From: Pseudomonas fluorescens
GTDB lineage: Bacteria; Pseudomonadota; Gammaproteobacteria; Pseudomonadales; Pseudomonadaceae
Length of the DNA: 64,000 bases
Direction: 5' to 3'
Assembly: GCF_902497855.1 (NCBI RefSeq)
Contig: NZ_CABVHU010000006.1
Coordinates: forward strand, 62,001-126,000
In this document: positions 8,937 through 17,743 of the stretch, piece by piece
Layout of the letters: every line of letters begins with the position of its first letter
Position numbering within the stretch: position 1 is the stretch's first letter
The notes under the pieces: generated by a model
Databases searched by the model: none
What the model was told of the DNA's origin: nothing
What the model saw: the letters and a program-made list of their open reading frames with translations, nothing else
Made by a program: the position numbers and the translations under genes

Positions 8937-8945
8937 AGATAGAAA

Positions 8946-10904
8946 ATGACCACGACAAAAATCCGCTTTGACGGACGCATCCTGTTCTTATCCTGCAGCA
9001 GCGAAGCCGTTCAAGCTCAGCTGCAGGCGCGCGACCTGGCGGTGGCCGAAGCTTTGCCGCTGCGCGACGACATTTCCACCGACGAAATCACGCCTGTGGT
9101 CATCATGATGACTTACGACTCGCGCCTCAGTGAATTTCCTTATGTGGGCTTCAAGACGGAGGATGTGCTGCCAATCGCAAATTTCGCGGTCAAGGATGGC
9201 GGCTTCCAGGTCACGGTGGCAGGCAAGCGTTATGGCAAGGGGTCGTCTCGCGAATCCAGCCCCCTGGCGGAAAAATCCGCCGGTATTCGCCTGATCATTG
9301 CCCAGAGTTTTGAGCGCATCTATCGCCAGAACTGCGACAACATCGGCATCTACACCTCGACTGATTTCGGCTTGATCGACCGTATTCGCGCCGGCGAATC
9401 CATCGATATCCACGAGTTTCTGGCGGGGCGGGATGCGGTGACGCAAGCGGTGATCCGCGCGGGTGGCCTGCTGCCGTTCAGCAAGGCCGAATTACCGCCT
9501 CGCGACGAAAAAGTGTTCAATCCGATTCCTGCCAATCGTCCGCTGACGTTGGTCGAGAAGATCATCGAACGCCGCCGCATCGACCCTGATGGCGCGGTAG
9601 TCAAGGGCGACGGTGTGTTCATTTCCGCTGACTGGCGTTTCAGTCATGACTACTTCACCGGCATGTGCGCGCACTTCATGCAGGAGGCATTTGGTGAAGA
9701 CGTGAAGCTGGTGCGCCCCCACGAAATCATCGCCTTTCAGGATCACCTTATTCTGGCCAGCCAGAGCTTCCCCCATGTCCGTGACAATCTGCTCGCCGCC
9801 GTTGGCGGGCTGGCATCGGCTCATGATGACTTCGTCCGGCGTTATCCGGTGGTTGCCCATGGCGCCTTGCAAGGGCAGAGCGGCTCGGAAGGCATCTGTC
9901 ACGCCTTGATGACCGAGCAGCATGCGCTCCCGGGCCAGGTCGTGGTCGGTACGGATTCACATTCGCCGCACTCCGGGGCCCTGGGTTGCCTGGCGTTCGG
10001 CGCGGGCGCAACCGACATCGCCAATAGCTGGGCCACGGGTTACATCCGTTGCCGCATGCCCGAGATCATTCGTGTCGAACTCAATGGTCGGCTCAAGTCC
10101 GGCGTGACGGCCAAAGACGTCGTACTCGAGTTGCTGCGTTCGGCGTTCATCCGCCAGGGTAATGCCATCGGCGCGGTGTTCGAGTACACCGGGGAAGCTG
10201 TCCAGGCCATGTCGATTGATGAGCGGGCCACGTTGACCAACATGGTGGCCGAGCTCGGCGGGTTCACCGGCATCGTGCAACCGGACCAGAAAACTGTCGA
10301 TTTCATTCTTGAGCGGCGGGGCGTGAGCATTGAGCTGGAGGACTGGTTGTTCAGCGATGAAGGTGCTGAATACAAGGAGCAGTTCGCTATCGATTGCTCG
10401 CGCCTCACACCCTTGGTCGCGGCGCCCGGTGATCCCGGAAACGGTGTGGCCCTTGCGGAGCTGGATGAGTACATCCCGGTGGATATTGCCTACGGCGGAT
10501 CCTGTACGGCGGGCAAACGCGAGGACTTTGATTATTACCACGAAGTGTTGGCGTGGGGTGTGGAGCACGGACTGACCATCGCCGAACACACCCGACTCTA
10601 TCTTCAATACGGCACCCTGGCTGTTCGAGACTACTGCATCGAAAAGGGCTACCTGGACACCTTTGAACGCCTCGGCGTCGAGATGATCATGCCGGGTTGC
10701 GGCGCCTGCGCAAATTGCGGACCTGGCTCATCCACCCGGGCGGATCAGGTGACCGTGAGCGCGATCAACAGAAACTTTCCCGGCCGATCCGGCCCCGGCC
10801 AGGTATGGCTCGCGAGCCCCTACACCGTTGCCGCCAGCGCGCTGCTCGGACGACTCGCCAGTTTTGAAGAGTTGCGTGAGCTGGCCAGCCAGGAGGTGGT
10901 TTGA
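8946..10904 (+). CDS. Aconitase-superfamily dehydratase with N-terminal swivel domain
   Basis: A 652-residue [4Fe-4S] hydro-lyase. Residues of about 1-170 carry the swivel domain normally found in LeuD or at the C-terminus of aconitase (DDISTDEITP; YGKGSSRESSPLAEKSA). Residues of about 200-652 carry the catalytic part (VVGTDSHSPHSGALG; YGGSCTAGKREDF; MPGCGACANCG), with presumed cluster ligands Cys520, Cys585 and Cys588. The domain order is therefore the reverse of ordinary aconitase. It should interconvert hydroxy-tri- or dicarboxylic acids through an unsaturated intermediate; the true substrate is unknown. It is followed one base later by an RraA-like gene and then an MFS importer, suggesting uptake and breakdown of an organic acid under the divergent LysR regulator. 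Citrate-cycle aconitase is unlikely, because the size and order differ from AcnA and AcnB. Confidence 0.75.
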   Translation: MTTTKIRFDGRILFLSCSSEAVQAQLQARDLAVAEALPLRDDISTDEITPVVIMMTYDSRLSEFPYVGFKTEDVLPIANFAVKDGGFQVTVAGKRYGKGSSRESSPLAEKSAGIRLIIAQSFERIYRQNCDNIGIYTSTDFGLIDRIRAGESIDIHEFLAGRDAVTQAVIRAGGLLPFSKAELPPRDEKVFNPIPANRPLTLVEKIIERRRIDPDGAVVKGDGVFISADWRFSHDYFTGMCAHFMQEAFGEDVKLVRPHEIIAFQDHLILASQSFPHVRDNLLAAVGGLASAHDDFVRRYPVVAHGALQGQSGSEGICHALMTEQHALPGQVVVGTDSHSPHSGALGCLAFGAGATDIANSWATGYIRCRMPEIIRVELNGRLKSGVTAKDVVLELLRSAFIRQGNAIGAVFEYTGEAVQAMSIDERATLTNMVAELGGFTGIVQPDQKTVDFILERRGVSIELEDWLFSDEGAEYKEQFAIDCSRLTPLVAAPGDPGNGVALAELDEYIPVDIAYGGSCTAGKREDFDYYHEVLAWGVEHGLTIAEHTRLYLQYGTLAVRDYCIEKGYLDTFERLGVEMIMPGCGACANCGPGSSTRADQVTVSAINRNFPGRSGPGQVWLASPYTVAASALLGRLASFEELRELASQEVV

Positions 10905-10905
10905 G

Positions 10906-11418
10906 ATGGATGTATCAACCTCGGACCTGTGTGATCGACATGCGGCAATGCTCATCAATGGCGATGTCCGGGTGCTGCCGGGCGACTGGGTCTGGTTCGG
11001 CTCCCTGCGCCATTGCCATGGCCAGATCGTCACGCTCAAGGCGCAAGGATGTAACGGTGAGATTCGCGCTCTGCTGGCTGAGGCGGGCAATGGCCGCGTG
11101 CTCATCGTCGACGCGGGACACAATCCCCTGGCCCTGCTTGGCGACAATCTGGCTGCGCTGGCCATGCGTAGCGGCTGGGCGGGAATCCTGATTGATGGAA
11201 ACGTGCGCGACACCCAGGAGCTGGCTCGGATGGAGCTCGGGATCATCGCGACCGGGTGCTGGCCCGTGCGATCGAACAATGAGCACGGCGGCATCGTCCA
11301 GGAAGCGCTCACTATTGGCGACACCCCGGTGTTCCCCGGTGATTGGCTGTATGCCGACGAGGATGGCGTGCTGGTGAGTCGCTCCGAACTCCATCCTCCA
11401 GCCCGGCATTCGAGGTAA
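10906..11418 (+). CDS. RraA-like / 4-hydroxy-4-methyl-2-oxoglutarate aldolase-like protein
   Basis: A 170-residue protein. The ATG at 10906 is preceded by a strong AGGAGG (10891-10896) inside the end of the previous gene. The core GWAGILIDGNVRDTQEL is the RraA/HMG-aldolase signature: Gly-rich turn, Asp-Gly, Arg-Asp metal and substrate residues. Family members either cleave or decarboxylate 2-oxo acids such as 4-carboxy-4-hydroxy-2-oxoadipate, or regulate RNase E. Tight coupling to a hydro-lyase and a transporter favours a metabolic role, with the aconitase-like enzyme supplying a hydroxy-acid that this protein cleaves. It is slightly shorter than typical aldolases (about 210-230 residues), so activity should not be assumed. 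Confidence 0.7.
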   Translation: MDVSTSDLCDRHAAMLINGDVRVLPGDWVWFGSLRHCHGQIVTLKAQGCNGEIRALLAEAGNGRVLIVDAGHNPLALLGDNLAALAMRSGWAGILIDGNVRDTQELARMELGIIATGCWPVRSNNEHGGIVQEALTIGDTPVFPGDWLYADEDGVLVSRSELHPPARHSR

Positions 11419-11446
11419 CCCGCAAGCTGGCGATTTCCTGATGCTA

Positions 11447-11456
11447 TAACCGGTTA
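11447..11456. promoter_or_regulatory. TAACCGGTTA palindrome upstream of the MFS gene
   Basis: A perfect 10-base palindrome 55 bases before the MFS start. It resembles half-sites used by LacI- or GntR-type regulators. No such regulator gene is nearby, so this is a weak candidate operator. Confidence 0.25.
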
Positions 11457-11510
11457 CCGTGCGTGGCCGGAATTAATGATCTCCAACAAATACAATTACG
11501 GAGAAATAAC

Positions 11511-12842
11511 ATGGCTACTGCGATCCAAAGCGCTGTGGGCGAACCTGCCGGCATTGATGAATTACTGCTCTATCGGCGCATTGCCTGGCGAATTCTTCCG
11601 CTCACCATTGTGTGCTTCCTGTTTTCCTATTTCGACCGCATCAATATCAGTTTTGCCAAGACCCAGATGCAGGCGGAACTGGGGCTTTCCGATGCGGCTT
11701 ATGGCTTTGCCGCCAGTATTTTCTTTTTTGGTTACGTGTTGTTCGAAGTGCCAAGCAGCTACGGCCTCAAACGCTACGGCGCGCCGAGCTGGATTTGTCG
11801 CATCATGGTGTCATGGGGATTGGCGACCGCCGCACTCGTCTTCGCTTATAACGAATACACCTTGTACTTCCTGCGCTTCCTGATCGGCGTCATGGAAGCA
11901 GGTTTTGGCCCGGCCCTGTTGTTCTATCTGGCGTGCTGGTTTCCTAAAAAGAACCTGGCGAGCATGAACGGCATCTGGTTCCTGTCGATCCCGTTGGCCG
12001 GCGTCCTTGGCGCACCCGTGTCGGGGTTGATCCTCGAGTACATGAACGGTTTCCTGGGGCTCGCCGGATGGCACTGGCTGTTCGTCTTGTCCGGATTACC
12101 CTGCAGTCTGCTGGGCATTGTCGTGTTGTATAAACTTGATCGGGATATCCAGTCCGCCAAATGGCTCACACAGGACGAGAAGGATGTCCTTCAGCGCAAC
12201 CTGGATAACGACAGGAAAGCCTCCAATCCGATTCAGGCATCGCTGTTCAAGGTGATTTTTACCCGCCAGGTCGCCGTGCTTTCCGTGATCTATTTCATGA
12301 TCAAGCTGACGGGCTATGGCCTCAACTTCTGGATGCCGCACCTGATCGGCGCATCGGGTATCAAAAGCGAGCTGACGGTGGGGTTTCTGACAGCACTTCC
12401 GTACCTGGTGGCCGCTATCGGCATGATCATCGTCACCCGGCGTTCGGACGCCACTGGAGAGCGGCGCAAGTACCTGTGGCTGTGCATGATGGTCGGCGGA
12501 GTGGGTTATTTCGCGGCGTGCTACTTCAATGACCACTACATTCTGTTGACTTCATTTCTGGTCCTGGCCACTGCCGGCGTTTTCATCGCCATCCCGATTT
12601 TCTGGACCATCCCCCAGCAAGCGTTCACCGGCCTGGCTATCGCCGGTGGCATCGCCGCAGTCAATACAGTGGGGCAGCTCAGTGGCATGGTCGCGCCCTT
12701 GCTGGTTGGCTACATCAACGACGTGAGTGGCAACACTTACATGGGGATGCTGGCGCTGGCTCCGTTCTGCTTCCTGTGCGCGGGTCTGATTTACTGGGGC
12801 CTGCCGGATGATCGAAAAACTGCGAAGCGCGTCGTGGCGTGA
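11511..12842 (+). CDS. MFS transporter, anion:cation symporter (ACS) type
   Basis: A 443-residue protein with about 12 hydrophobic segments and the N-terminal ACS pattern (RILPLTIVCFLFSYFDRINI; FAKTQMQAELGLSD). These importers co-transport organic anions such as hexuronates, phthalate or tartrate with protons. The ATG at 11511 is chosen for GGAG at 11500-11503; an upstream start at 11463 lacks a ribosome site. The central loop (residues 200-235) is hydrophilic, as expected. It sits 92 bases after the RraA-like gene in the same direction, so it probably imports the carboxylic acid handled by the two enzymes. Substrate identity cannot be read from sequence. Confidence 0.85.
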   Translation: MATAIQSAVGEPAGIDELLLYRRIAWRILPLTIVCFLFSYFDRINISFAKTQMQAELGLSDAAYGFAASIFFFGYVLFEVPSSYGLKRYGAPSWICRIMVSWGLATAALVFAYNEYTLYFLRFLIGVMEAGFGPALLFYLACWFPKKNLASMNGIWFLSIPLAGVLGAPVSGLILEYMNGFLGLAGWHWLFVLSGLPCSLLGIVVLYKLDRDIQSAKWLTQDEKDVLQRNLDNDRKASNPIQASLFKVIFTRQVAVLSVIYFMIKLTGYGLNFWMPHLIGASGIKSELTVGFLTALPYLVAAIGMIIVTRRSDATGERRKYLWLCMMVGGVGYFAACYFNDHYILLTSFLVLATAGVFIAIPIFWTIPQQAFTGLAIAGGIAAVNTVGQLSGMVAPLLVGYINDVSGNTYMGMLALAPFCFLCAGLIYWGLPDDRKTAKRVVA

Positions 12843-12989
12843 AGGGCCGCTGTACCGAGGCGCCTATAGCGCGTCTCGATGACCAAGGGCTGGTCTTTGC
12901 ATGAACAGGGTACGGCGAGCAGTTGAACTAAAAGCTGACCAGTTAGTCAGGATAGTTAATTGCTCTTCTCCCATTACGAGGATCCCCCC

Positions 12990-13226
12990 ATGCACAACTA
13001 CACAGTGGAATACCTGTTCAACGGCGAGCCCCGCACTCACAGTTTCGAACTCGGCCAGGCTCGGCTACCCGTGCACGAGGCGGCGATGCATCTGCTACAG
13101 CTGCATTTGGGGGATGCCGAGAACAGCCTGGTCATGCCCACGGCGGACGCGACGCCGGCGGAGATTTTAGAGCAGGCCGAGCGGGTAGGGCTGACGCAGA
13201 TCAAGGTCGTCGATCAGCCCGGTTGA
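12990..13226 (+). CDS. Small conserved-looking hypothetical protein
   Basis: A 78-residue acidic protein (MHNYTVEYLFNGEPRTHSFEL). The ATG at 12990 is preceded by GAGGA at 12978-12982; a longer frame from 12960 has a poor start. The pattern suggests a small alpha/beta cytoplasmic protein. There is no signal peptide or membrane segment. I do not recognise a family. Its third-position GC bias and plausible ribosome site make it a likely real gene, standing alone between the MFS gene and the convergent PheC-like gene. Confidence 0.55.
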   Translation: MHNYTVEYLFNGEPRTHSFELGQARLPVHEAAMHLLQLHLGDAENSLVMPTADATPAEILEQAERVGLTQIKVVDQPG

Positions 13227-13257
13227 TGGGACCTCCAGGCGTTGCTTCGACTGTTCG

Positions 13258-14049
13258 CTATTTAACTTCAGGCACCGCCAACCACTGCCCCAGAATTTTC
13301 TGATAATTCCCCGTCACCTTCGCCAGATGCAGCCACTGATCGACATACAACTTCCAGCTGATGTCATCCCGCGGCAGCAGATAGGCCTTCTCCCCATACT
13401 GCATGAACCGGCTCGGATTGACCGCGCACAAACCGGGTTTGAGTTTCTGCTGGTACAGCGCTTCCGAAGCGTCGGTGATCATCACGTCGGCCTTCTTGTC
13501 CAGCAGCTCCTGGAAGATGGTGACGTTGTCATGCAGGCGTAATTGCGCCTTGGGCAGAAAGGCGTGAACGAATGCTTCGTTGGTGCCGCCGGCCGGTTCG
13601 ACCAGGCGCACCGAAGGCTGGTTGATTTGCTCGATGGTCTGGTACGACGCCTGTTCTTCGCAGCGCACCAGCGGAATTTTGCCGTCGACATCCAGCGTGG
13701 TGCTGAAGAAGGCCTTTTTCTGGCGTTCCAGGGTGACTGAGATCCCGCCGACAGCGATGTCGCATTTGCCCGCCAGCATGTCGGGCATCAGGGTTTTCCA
13801 GGTGGTCTGCACCCACTCGACCTTGACGCCGAGGCTGTCGGCCAGCGAGCGGGCCATGGCGATGTCGATCCCCGAGTAGTCGCCGTCATCGGCTTTGGAG
13901 GTATAGGGTTTGTAGTCGCCCGTGGTACAGACGCGCAGTTGGCCTTGTTGAATGACGGTGTCCAGGTGCGATGGGCCTTGCGCTGCCTGAACGCCGATGG
14001 ATAGGACGAGCAGGCCACCGAGCATCATCGCGGTTTTGATTTTTTTCAT
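13258..14049 (-). CDS. PheC-like periplasmic protein (cyclohexadienyl dehydratase / solute-binding family)
   Basis: A 263-residue protein. The ATG at 14049 is chosen because a signal peptide (MKKIKTAMMLGGLLVLSIG, cleaved near VQA-AQ) begins exactly there; the frame extends upstream but without a sensible N-terminus. The mature part closely follows the pattern I know from Pseudomonas PheC: TTGDYKPYT, GGISVTLERQKKAFFS, GGTNEAF, DNVTIFQELLDKKADVMITDA, EKAYLLPRDD, YVDQWLHLA. PheC makes phenylpyruvate or phenylalanine from prephenate or arogenate in the periplasm, yet it derives from amino-acid binding proteins. A dehydratase or a binding protein are both possible. No ABC permease genes adjoin it, which favours an enzyme. 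Confidence 0.7.
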   Translation of the reverse strand: MKKIKTAMMLGGLLVLSIGVQAAQGPSHLDTVIQQGQLRVCTTGDYKPYTSKADDGDYSGIDIAMARSLADSLGVKVEWVQTTWKTLMPDMLAGKCDIAVGGISVTLERQKKAFFSTTLDVDGKIPLVRCEEQASYQTIEQINQPSVRLVEPAGGTNEAFVHAFLPKAQLRLHDNVTIFQELLDKKADVMITDASEALYQQKLKPGLCAVNPSRFMQYGEKAYLLPRDDISWKLYVDQWLHLAKVTGNYQKILGQWLAVPEVK

Positions 14050-14232
14050 TGTTATTGGGCTTTTGAATTGGAATGTCGGCCGAGTGTAGTGAATTGGTTT
14101 CTCAACTTGAAGAACTGGATACCCAACTCGCAACGCACGGACAGCCAACAAGAGCACAGTGAGGCGCATGCAGCTTTCCATCCAGGACAAAAACCGGTCG
14201 TGAGCACGGGAGCATTGTTGCTGCCGCTGTTC

Positions 14233-14937
14233 TTATTGGCGGGTCGTCGGCTTTGAAGACGACGCAACTGTGGCGCCACCGCAATTGATATATGAAGAAG
14301 ACTTCAGCCAACGCTGGTCCGGATAGTAAGAGAACAGCAACTGCCCATCTTTCATCGAGTCGATCAGCTTGTGCGCAATGGCCGGTCGTACCGCCGGGCA
14401 ACCCAGGCTTCGACCGATTCGCCCGTTCGCCCGTGCAAGTACCGGGCTGACATAGGGCGCGCCGTGGATAACGATCGCCCGGTCAAACGCATTGTCGTTG
14501 AAACCCGGCTCCAGTCCTTCCATGCGCAACGAGTAACCGTTCTGCCCGACATAGCTCGCCTGGGTGCGGTACAGGCCGAGGCTGGTGGCGAAACTTTCGT
14601 TCTGATTGGAGAACTTGACCGCCATGTTCTCGCCGCTGTTGCGACCGTGGGCCACCAGTTCGTGGAACAGCAACTTGCGTTTCTTCAGATCGAAAACCCA
14701 CAGCCGCTGTTCGGTGGAGGGCAGTGAATAATCGATCACTGCCAGTCTTTGCACCGGGGCTTTACCCTGGGCGATGCTACATTGGGAAGCGCGTACCGCC
14801 AGTCCGATGACTTTGGCGTTGGCATGGGGAGCCGCTTTGATCAGCGCGGCTTCAAGCGAATCGGCGTACGCTGCCGGTATTGAGAGGGAGGTCAGCAGCA
14901 GGGCCGTGATTGCCATGCCAATGCGGTCTAGCGCCAT
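14233..14937 (-). CDS. L,D-transpeptidase catalytic-domain family protein (YkuD_2 type)
   Basis: A 234-residue exported protein with signal peptide MALDRIGMAITALLLTSLS and cleavage near AYA-DS. Residues of 65-205 carry the compact L,D-transpeptidase-like fold with the motif IVIHGAPYVSPV (His158) and GRSLGCPAV (presumed nucleophile Cys180). This matches the 'murein L,D-transpeptidase catalytic domain family' rather than the YcbB or ErfK groups. It should act on peptidoglycan stem peptides in the periplasm, or be a relative with another amidase-like role. It is divergent from a YcbB-like transpeptidase gene starting 80 bases away, so two wall-modifying enzymes share one intergenic region. Confidence 0.8.
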   Translation of the reverse strand: MALDRIGMAITALLLTSLSIPAAYADSLEAALIKAAPHANAKVIGLAVRASQCSIAQGKAPVQRLAVIDYSLPSTEQRLWVFDLKKRKLLFHELVAHGRNSGENMAVKFSNQNESFATSLGLYRTQASYVGQNGYSLRMEGLEPGFNDNAFDRAIVIHGAPYVSPVLARANGRIGRSLGCPAVRPAIAHKLIDSMKDGQLLFSYYPDQRWLKSSSYINCGGATVASSSKPTTRQ

Positions 14938-15017
14938 AGTCGGGTCTCATTAGATGGTGTCAAGTCTAGCAGTCTGTAGGATGCTAGCTGATGAATGCAG
15001 GAGATTAAGGATTATCC

Positions 15018-16769
15018 ATGGTGCAGTTAACAAGGTTATTCGTCATAAGCCGCGTCTTTTTTATGGTCTTTCTGATCAGCGGTGCAGCGCAGGGGCAAAC
15101 GTCGCCGATCATGCTGTCATCTCCAGCTGATGCGATGATCGAGACGGCACCTGATGACATCGTCGCTCAAGCGATTCAGGCCGAGCTGGCGCCACTGGCA
15201 ACTGCGTTCCCGCCGCTGCTCACCTCGCCGCGTCATCAGCGGGTGGATGTGAACCGGGTGGTGATGGATTTTTACAGCCATCGCGGTTATCGCGCCGCCT
15301 GGTCCCACGACAGCGACGTTACCCAGTTGTTGAAAAGCCTGGGTGAAACCCAGGTCGACGGGCTCGACCCCGCGGATTTTCGCATTGCCGAACTGGCCGG
15401 GGCGCAAACATTCATGCAGTCCATGGTGCCTACCCCGGCGCAACGCGCTGCGTTCGACATGGCGGCCACCCGTACCTACATAACGGCGTTGCTGCAGTTG
15501 CGGCGCGGCAAGGTCGACCCGTCGCGACTGGACATGCATTGGAACTTCGACCCTGTCGGTGTTGATCCTCGTGAAGACGTGAATCATTTCTTCGCCGCGC
15601 TCGACGACCACGATGTGGCGCGGGCGTTTGCTCAAGCGCCGCCACAAGAGACGGTTTATGGCAGCTTGCGAGTGGGCCTGGCGCAATTGCGCAAAGTGCG
15701 GGAGATGGGTGGCTGGCCGAAGGTTGCCGAAGGCCAGTCGCTCAAGCCCGGCATGGATAACGCTGCGGTCGCGCAGCTGCGAGCCCGTTTGGTGGCGGGT
15801 GGCTATCTGGCTGCGCAACGCTCGCCGCGCACGATCTACGACGACACCGTTATCGCTGCGGTGAAGAAGTATCAATCCGAGCAATACCTGGGAGCGGACG
15901 GTGTGGCGGGGGCGGCGACGCTGGCGGCCTTGAACGTGCCCGTCGAGGCGCGTATCGACCAGGTCCGAGTGAACATGGAGCGCGCACGCTGGTTGCTGTA
16001 CAAGCTGCAGGGCACGTTCGTCATCGTCGATATCGCCGGCTACAAAGTGGCGCTCTACCGCGACGGCAAGGCGATATGGCGGTCCCGGGTTCAAGTCGGC
16101 AAACCTTTTCGCAGTACGCCGGTGTTTCAATCCGAGATTACCTACGTCACGTTCAACCCGACCTGGACCGTTCCGCCGACGATCCTGGTCCAGGATATGC
16201 TGCCCAAGATTCGCAGCAACCCTGGCTACCTGGCCGCGAACCGCATCAGGGTCCTGGATCGCGAAGGCAATGTGCTCGATCCGGCGGGCGTCGATTGGGA
16301 CCACCCGCGTGGCCTCACGCTGCGCCAGGATGCCGGTGCGGACAACTCGCTGGGCCAGGTGGTGATCCGGTTCCCCAACGACTATGCGATTTATCTCCAC
16401 GACACACCGCATCGTGAGCTGTTTGCCAAACCCTTCCGTGCTACCAGTTCTGGCTGCATACGGGTGGAAAATCCGTTGCAATTGGTGGAGCTTTTGTTTA
16501 ACGATCCTGTTCGCTGGAACGCCGCCGGGATCCAGGCCCAACTGGCGAACGGCAAAACCGAAAACATCAAGCTTCCCGTGAAAGTACCGGTATTGTTGGC
16601 GTATTGGACGGTAGACTTGAGCAACGATGGCCGGGTGATTTTCAAACCTGACATTTACGGGTATGACACGGCGGTACTTCGCGGGTTGAACAAGCCGTTG
16701 AAACTACCCGACCTGGATTGGCAGCGCGCAGGTAGTCCCGCGGTCGTAGCGGGGCAAAACCAACAGTAG
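15018..16769 (+). CDS. L,D-transpeptidase, YcbB/LdtD-like
   Basis: A 583-residue protein starting after AAGGATTATCC. A signal peptide or anchor covers residues 1-27. A scaffold region follows (residues 60-230: YRAAWSHDSDVTQLL). Next comes a peptidoglycan-binding repeat (about 240-300: NAAVAQLRARLVAGGYL; YQSEQYLGADGVAG). The YkuD catalytic domain covers about 330-500, with IYLHDTPHRELF and ATSSGCIRVENP, nucleophile Cys480. This order and length match LdtD (YcbB), which forms 3-3 crosslinks in peptidoglycan and can bypass penicillin-binding proteins. It is divergent from the smaller transpeptidase-family gene on the minus strand. A GntR, Cpx or other regulatory site was not recognised in the 80-base gap. 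Confidence 0.85.
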   Translation: MVQLTRLFVISRVFFMVFLISGAAQGQTSPIMLSSPADAMIETAPDDIVAQAIQAELAPLATAFPPLLTSPRHQRVDVNRVVMDFYSHRGYRAAWSHDSDVTQLLKSLGETQVDGLDPADFRIAELAGAQTFMQSMVPTPAQRAAFDMAATRTYITALLQLRRGKVDPSRLDMHWNFDPVGVDPREDVNHFFAALDDHDVARAFAQAPPQETVYGSLRVGLAQLRKVREMGGWPKVAEGQSLKPGMDNAAVAQLRARLVAGGYLAAQRSPRTIYDDTVIAAVKKYQSEQYLGADGVAGAATLAALNVPVEARIDQVRVNMERARWLLYKLQGTFVIVDIAGYKVALYRDGKAIWRSRVQVGKPFRSTPVFQSEITYVTFNPTWTVPPTILVQDMLPKIRSNPGYLAANRIRVLDREGNVLDPAGVDWDHPRGLTLRQDAGADNSLGQVVIRFPNDYAIYLHDTPHRELFAKPFRATSSGCIRVENPLQLVELLFNDPVRWNAAGIQAQLANGKTENIKLPVKVPVLLAYWTVDLSNDGRVIFKPDIYGYDTAVLRGLNKPLKLPDLDWQRAGSPAVVAGQNQQ

Positions 16770-16816
16770 CCAGGAAGGGCGCTGGATTTAATATCGTTAT
16801 AGGAGGGAATCTGAAG

Positions 16817-17608
16817 ATGGATGTTGCGCAAAAAAAACCGTCATTTACTACACGTCAGCTTGATGTGCATGACTTCGATGAGTGTCGCAACATTCAAAAA
16901 GGTCCAGTGTTTATCATTGCCTCGGGAGCGTCCGCGAAAGATTTTCCGCTGGAGAAGTATGCCGACGTTCCGATGATTACCATGAACGGGGCTATTTCGA
17001 TGTTCATCGAGCCTGACATCAAACCGTTCTTTTACGCCTGTACGGACGACGCCTTTTGCCGACAACAGCCTTATCTTTTTGCTGAAGCCATGCGCCGCAG
17101 CCAGCGAATAGCCTTGTGGAAAGACCTCATCAGGTATGAAGCGCTGGCGCCCGAGGGCGAGCTTTATTTGCTGACGCAGGCGCCCAAACTCTCCTGGGGC
17201 GAGTTGCTGTTCCGGCGGGATAAAGAGCTTGTCCGCAGACGAAAGTTAGGGACTGGCCGCAATCGAAGCCTGGGTTTCAGCAAGAACCTCAAACGAGGCT
17301 TTTTCGATGCCCGCACAGTGGCCTACCTGGCGTTGCAAATCGCCTATCACGCGGGGTTCACCAAGGTGTTTCTGGTGGGCGTCGACCTGGATCAGTCGGC
17401 CGGTCGTTTTTATGAAAAGGCCGGCGCCGTTGTTTCGCCGTGCAACCTCGACGATCACTTTCGTACGAGAATACTGCCGTCGTTTGAGATCATGTCGAAG
17501 TACGTCATGGATGATGATTTCCGGGTCTACAACCTCTCCGGTTCGTCGCGGATTCCCGGTGAGCTCGTGCCGCGGGTGACGCTGGATCAAATCGACAGGA
17601 TGATTTGA
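16817..17608 (+). CDS. DUF115/MptE- or sialyltransferase-like protein, possible surface-polysaccharide enzyme
   Basis: A 263-residue soluble protein preceded by AGGAGG at 16801. The N-terminal half has GPVFIIASGASAKDFPLEK and ITMNGAI, a nucleotide-binding-like loop seen in DUF115/MptE-like and GT42-like enzymes. Later HAGFTKVFLVGVDLDQS matches the second conserved block of these families. Such proteins often add phosphorylated or sugar groups during surface glycan synthesis, including WaaZ-like lipopolysaccharide core proteins. No membrane segment or signal peptide is present. It follows the transpeptidase gene by 47 bases and may share its transcript. The specific reaction is not known to me. 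Confidence 0.5.
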   Translation: MDVAQKKPSFTTRQLDVHDFDECRNIQKGPVFIIASGASAKDFPLEKYADVPMITMNGAISMFIEPDIKPFFYACTDDAFCRQQPYLFAEAMRRSQRIALWKDLIRYEALAPEGELYLLTQAPKLSWGELLFRRDKELVRRRKLGTGRNRSLGFSKNLKRGFFDARTVAYLALQIAYHAGFTKVFLVGVDLDQSAGRFYEKAGAVVSPCNLDDHFRTRILPSFEIMSKYVMDDDFRVYNLSGSSRIPGELVPRVTLDQIDRMI

Positions 17609-17743
17609 AGAGGCGAGCGTCATCAGGACAATCGGTCAACGGAACCGTCAACCGCTCGGCACTTGCAGCCGGATAGCAATGAAGCGTCGCCTAAGCTTTG
17701 GTTTGACCGGAAATTTCTCCGGCGCTTACAAGGAAGGTGTGGC

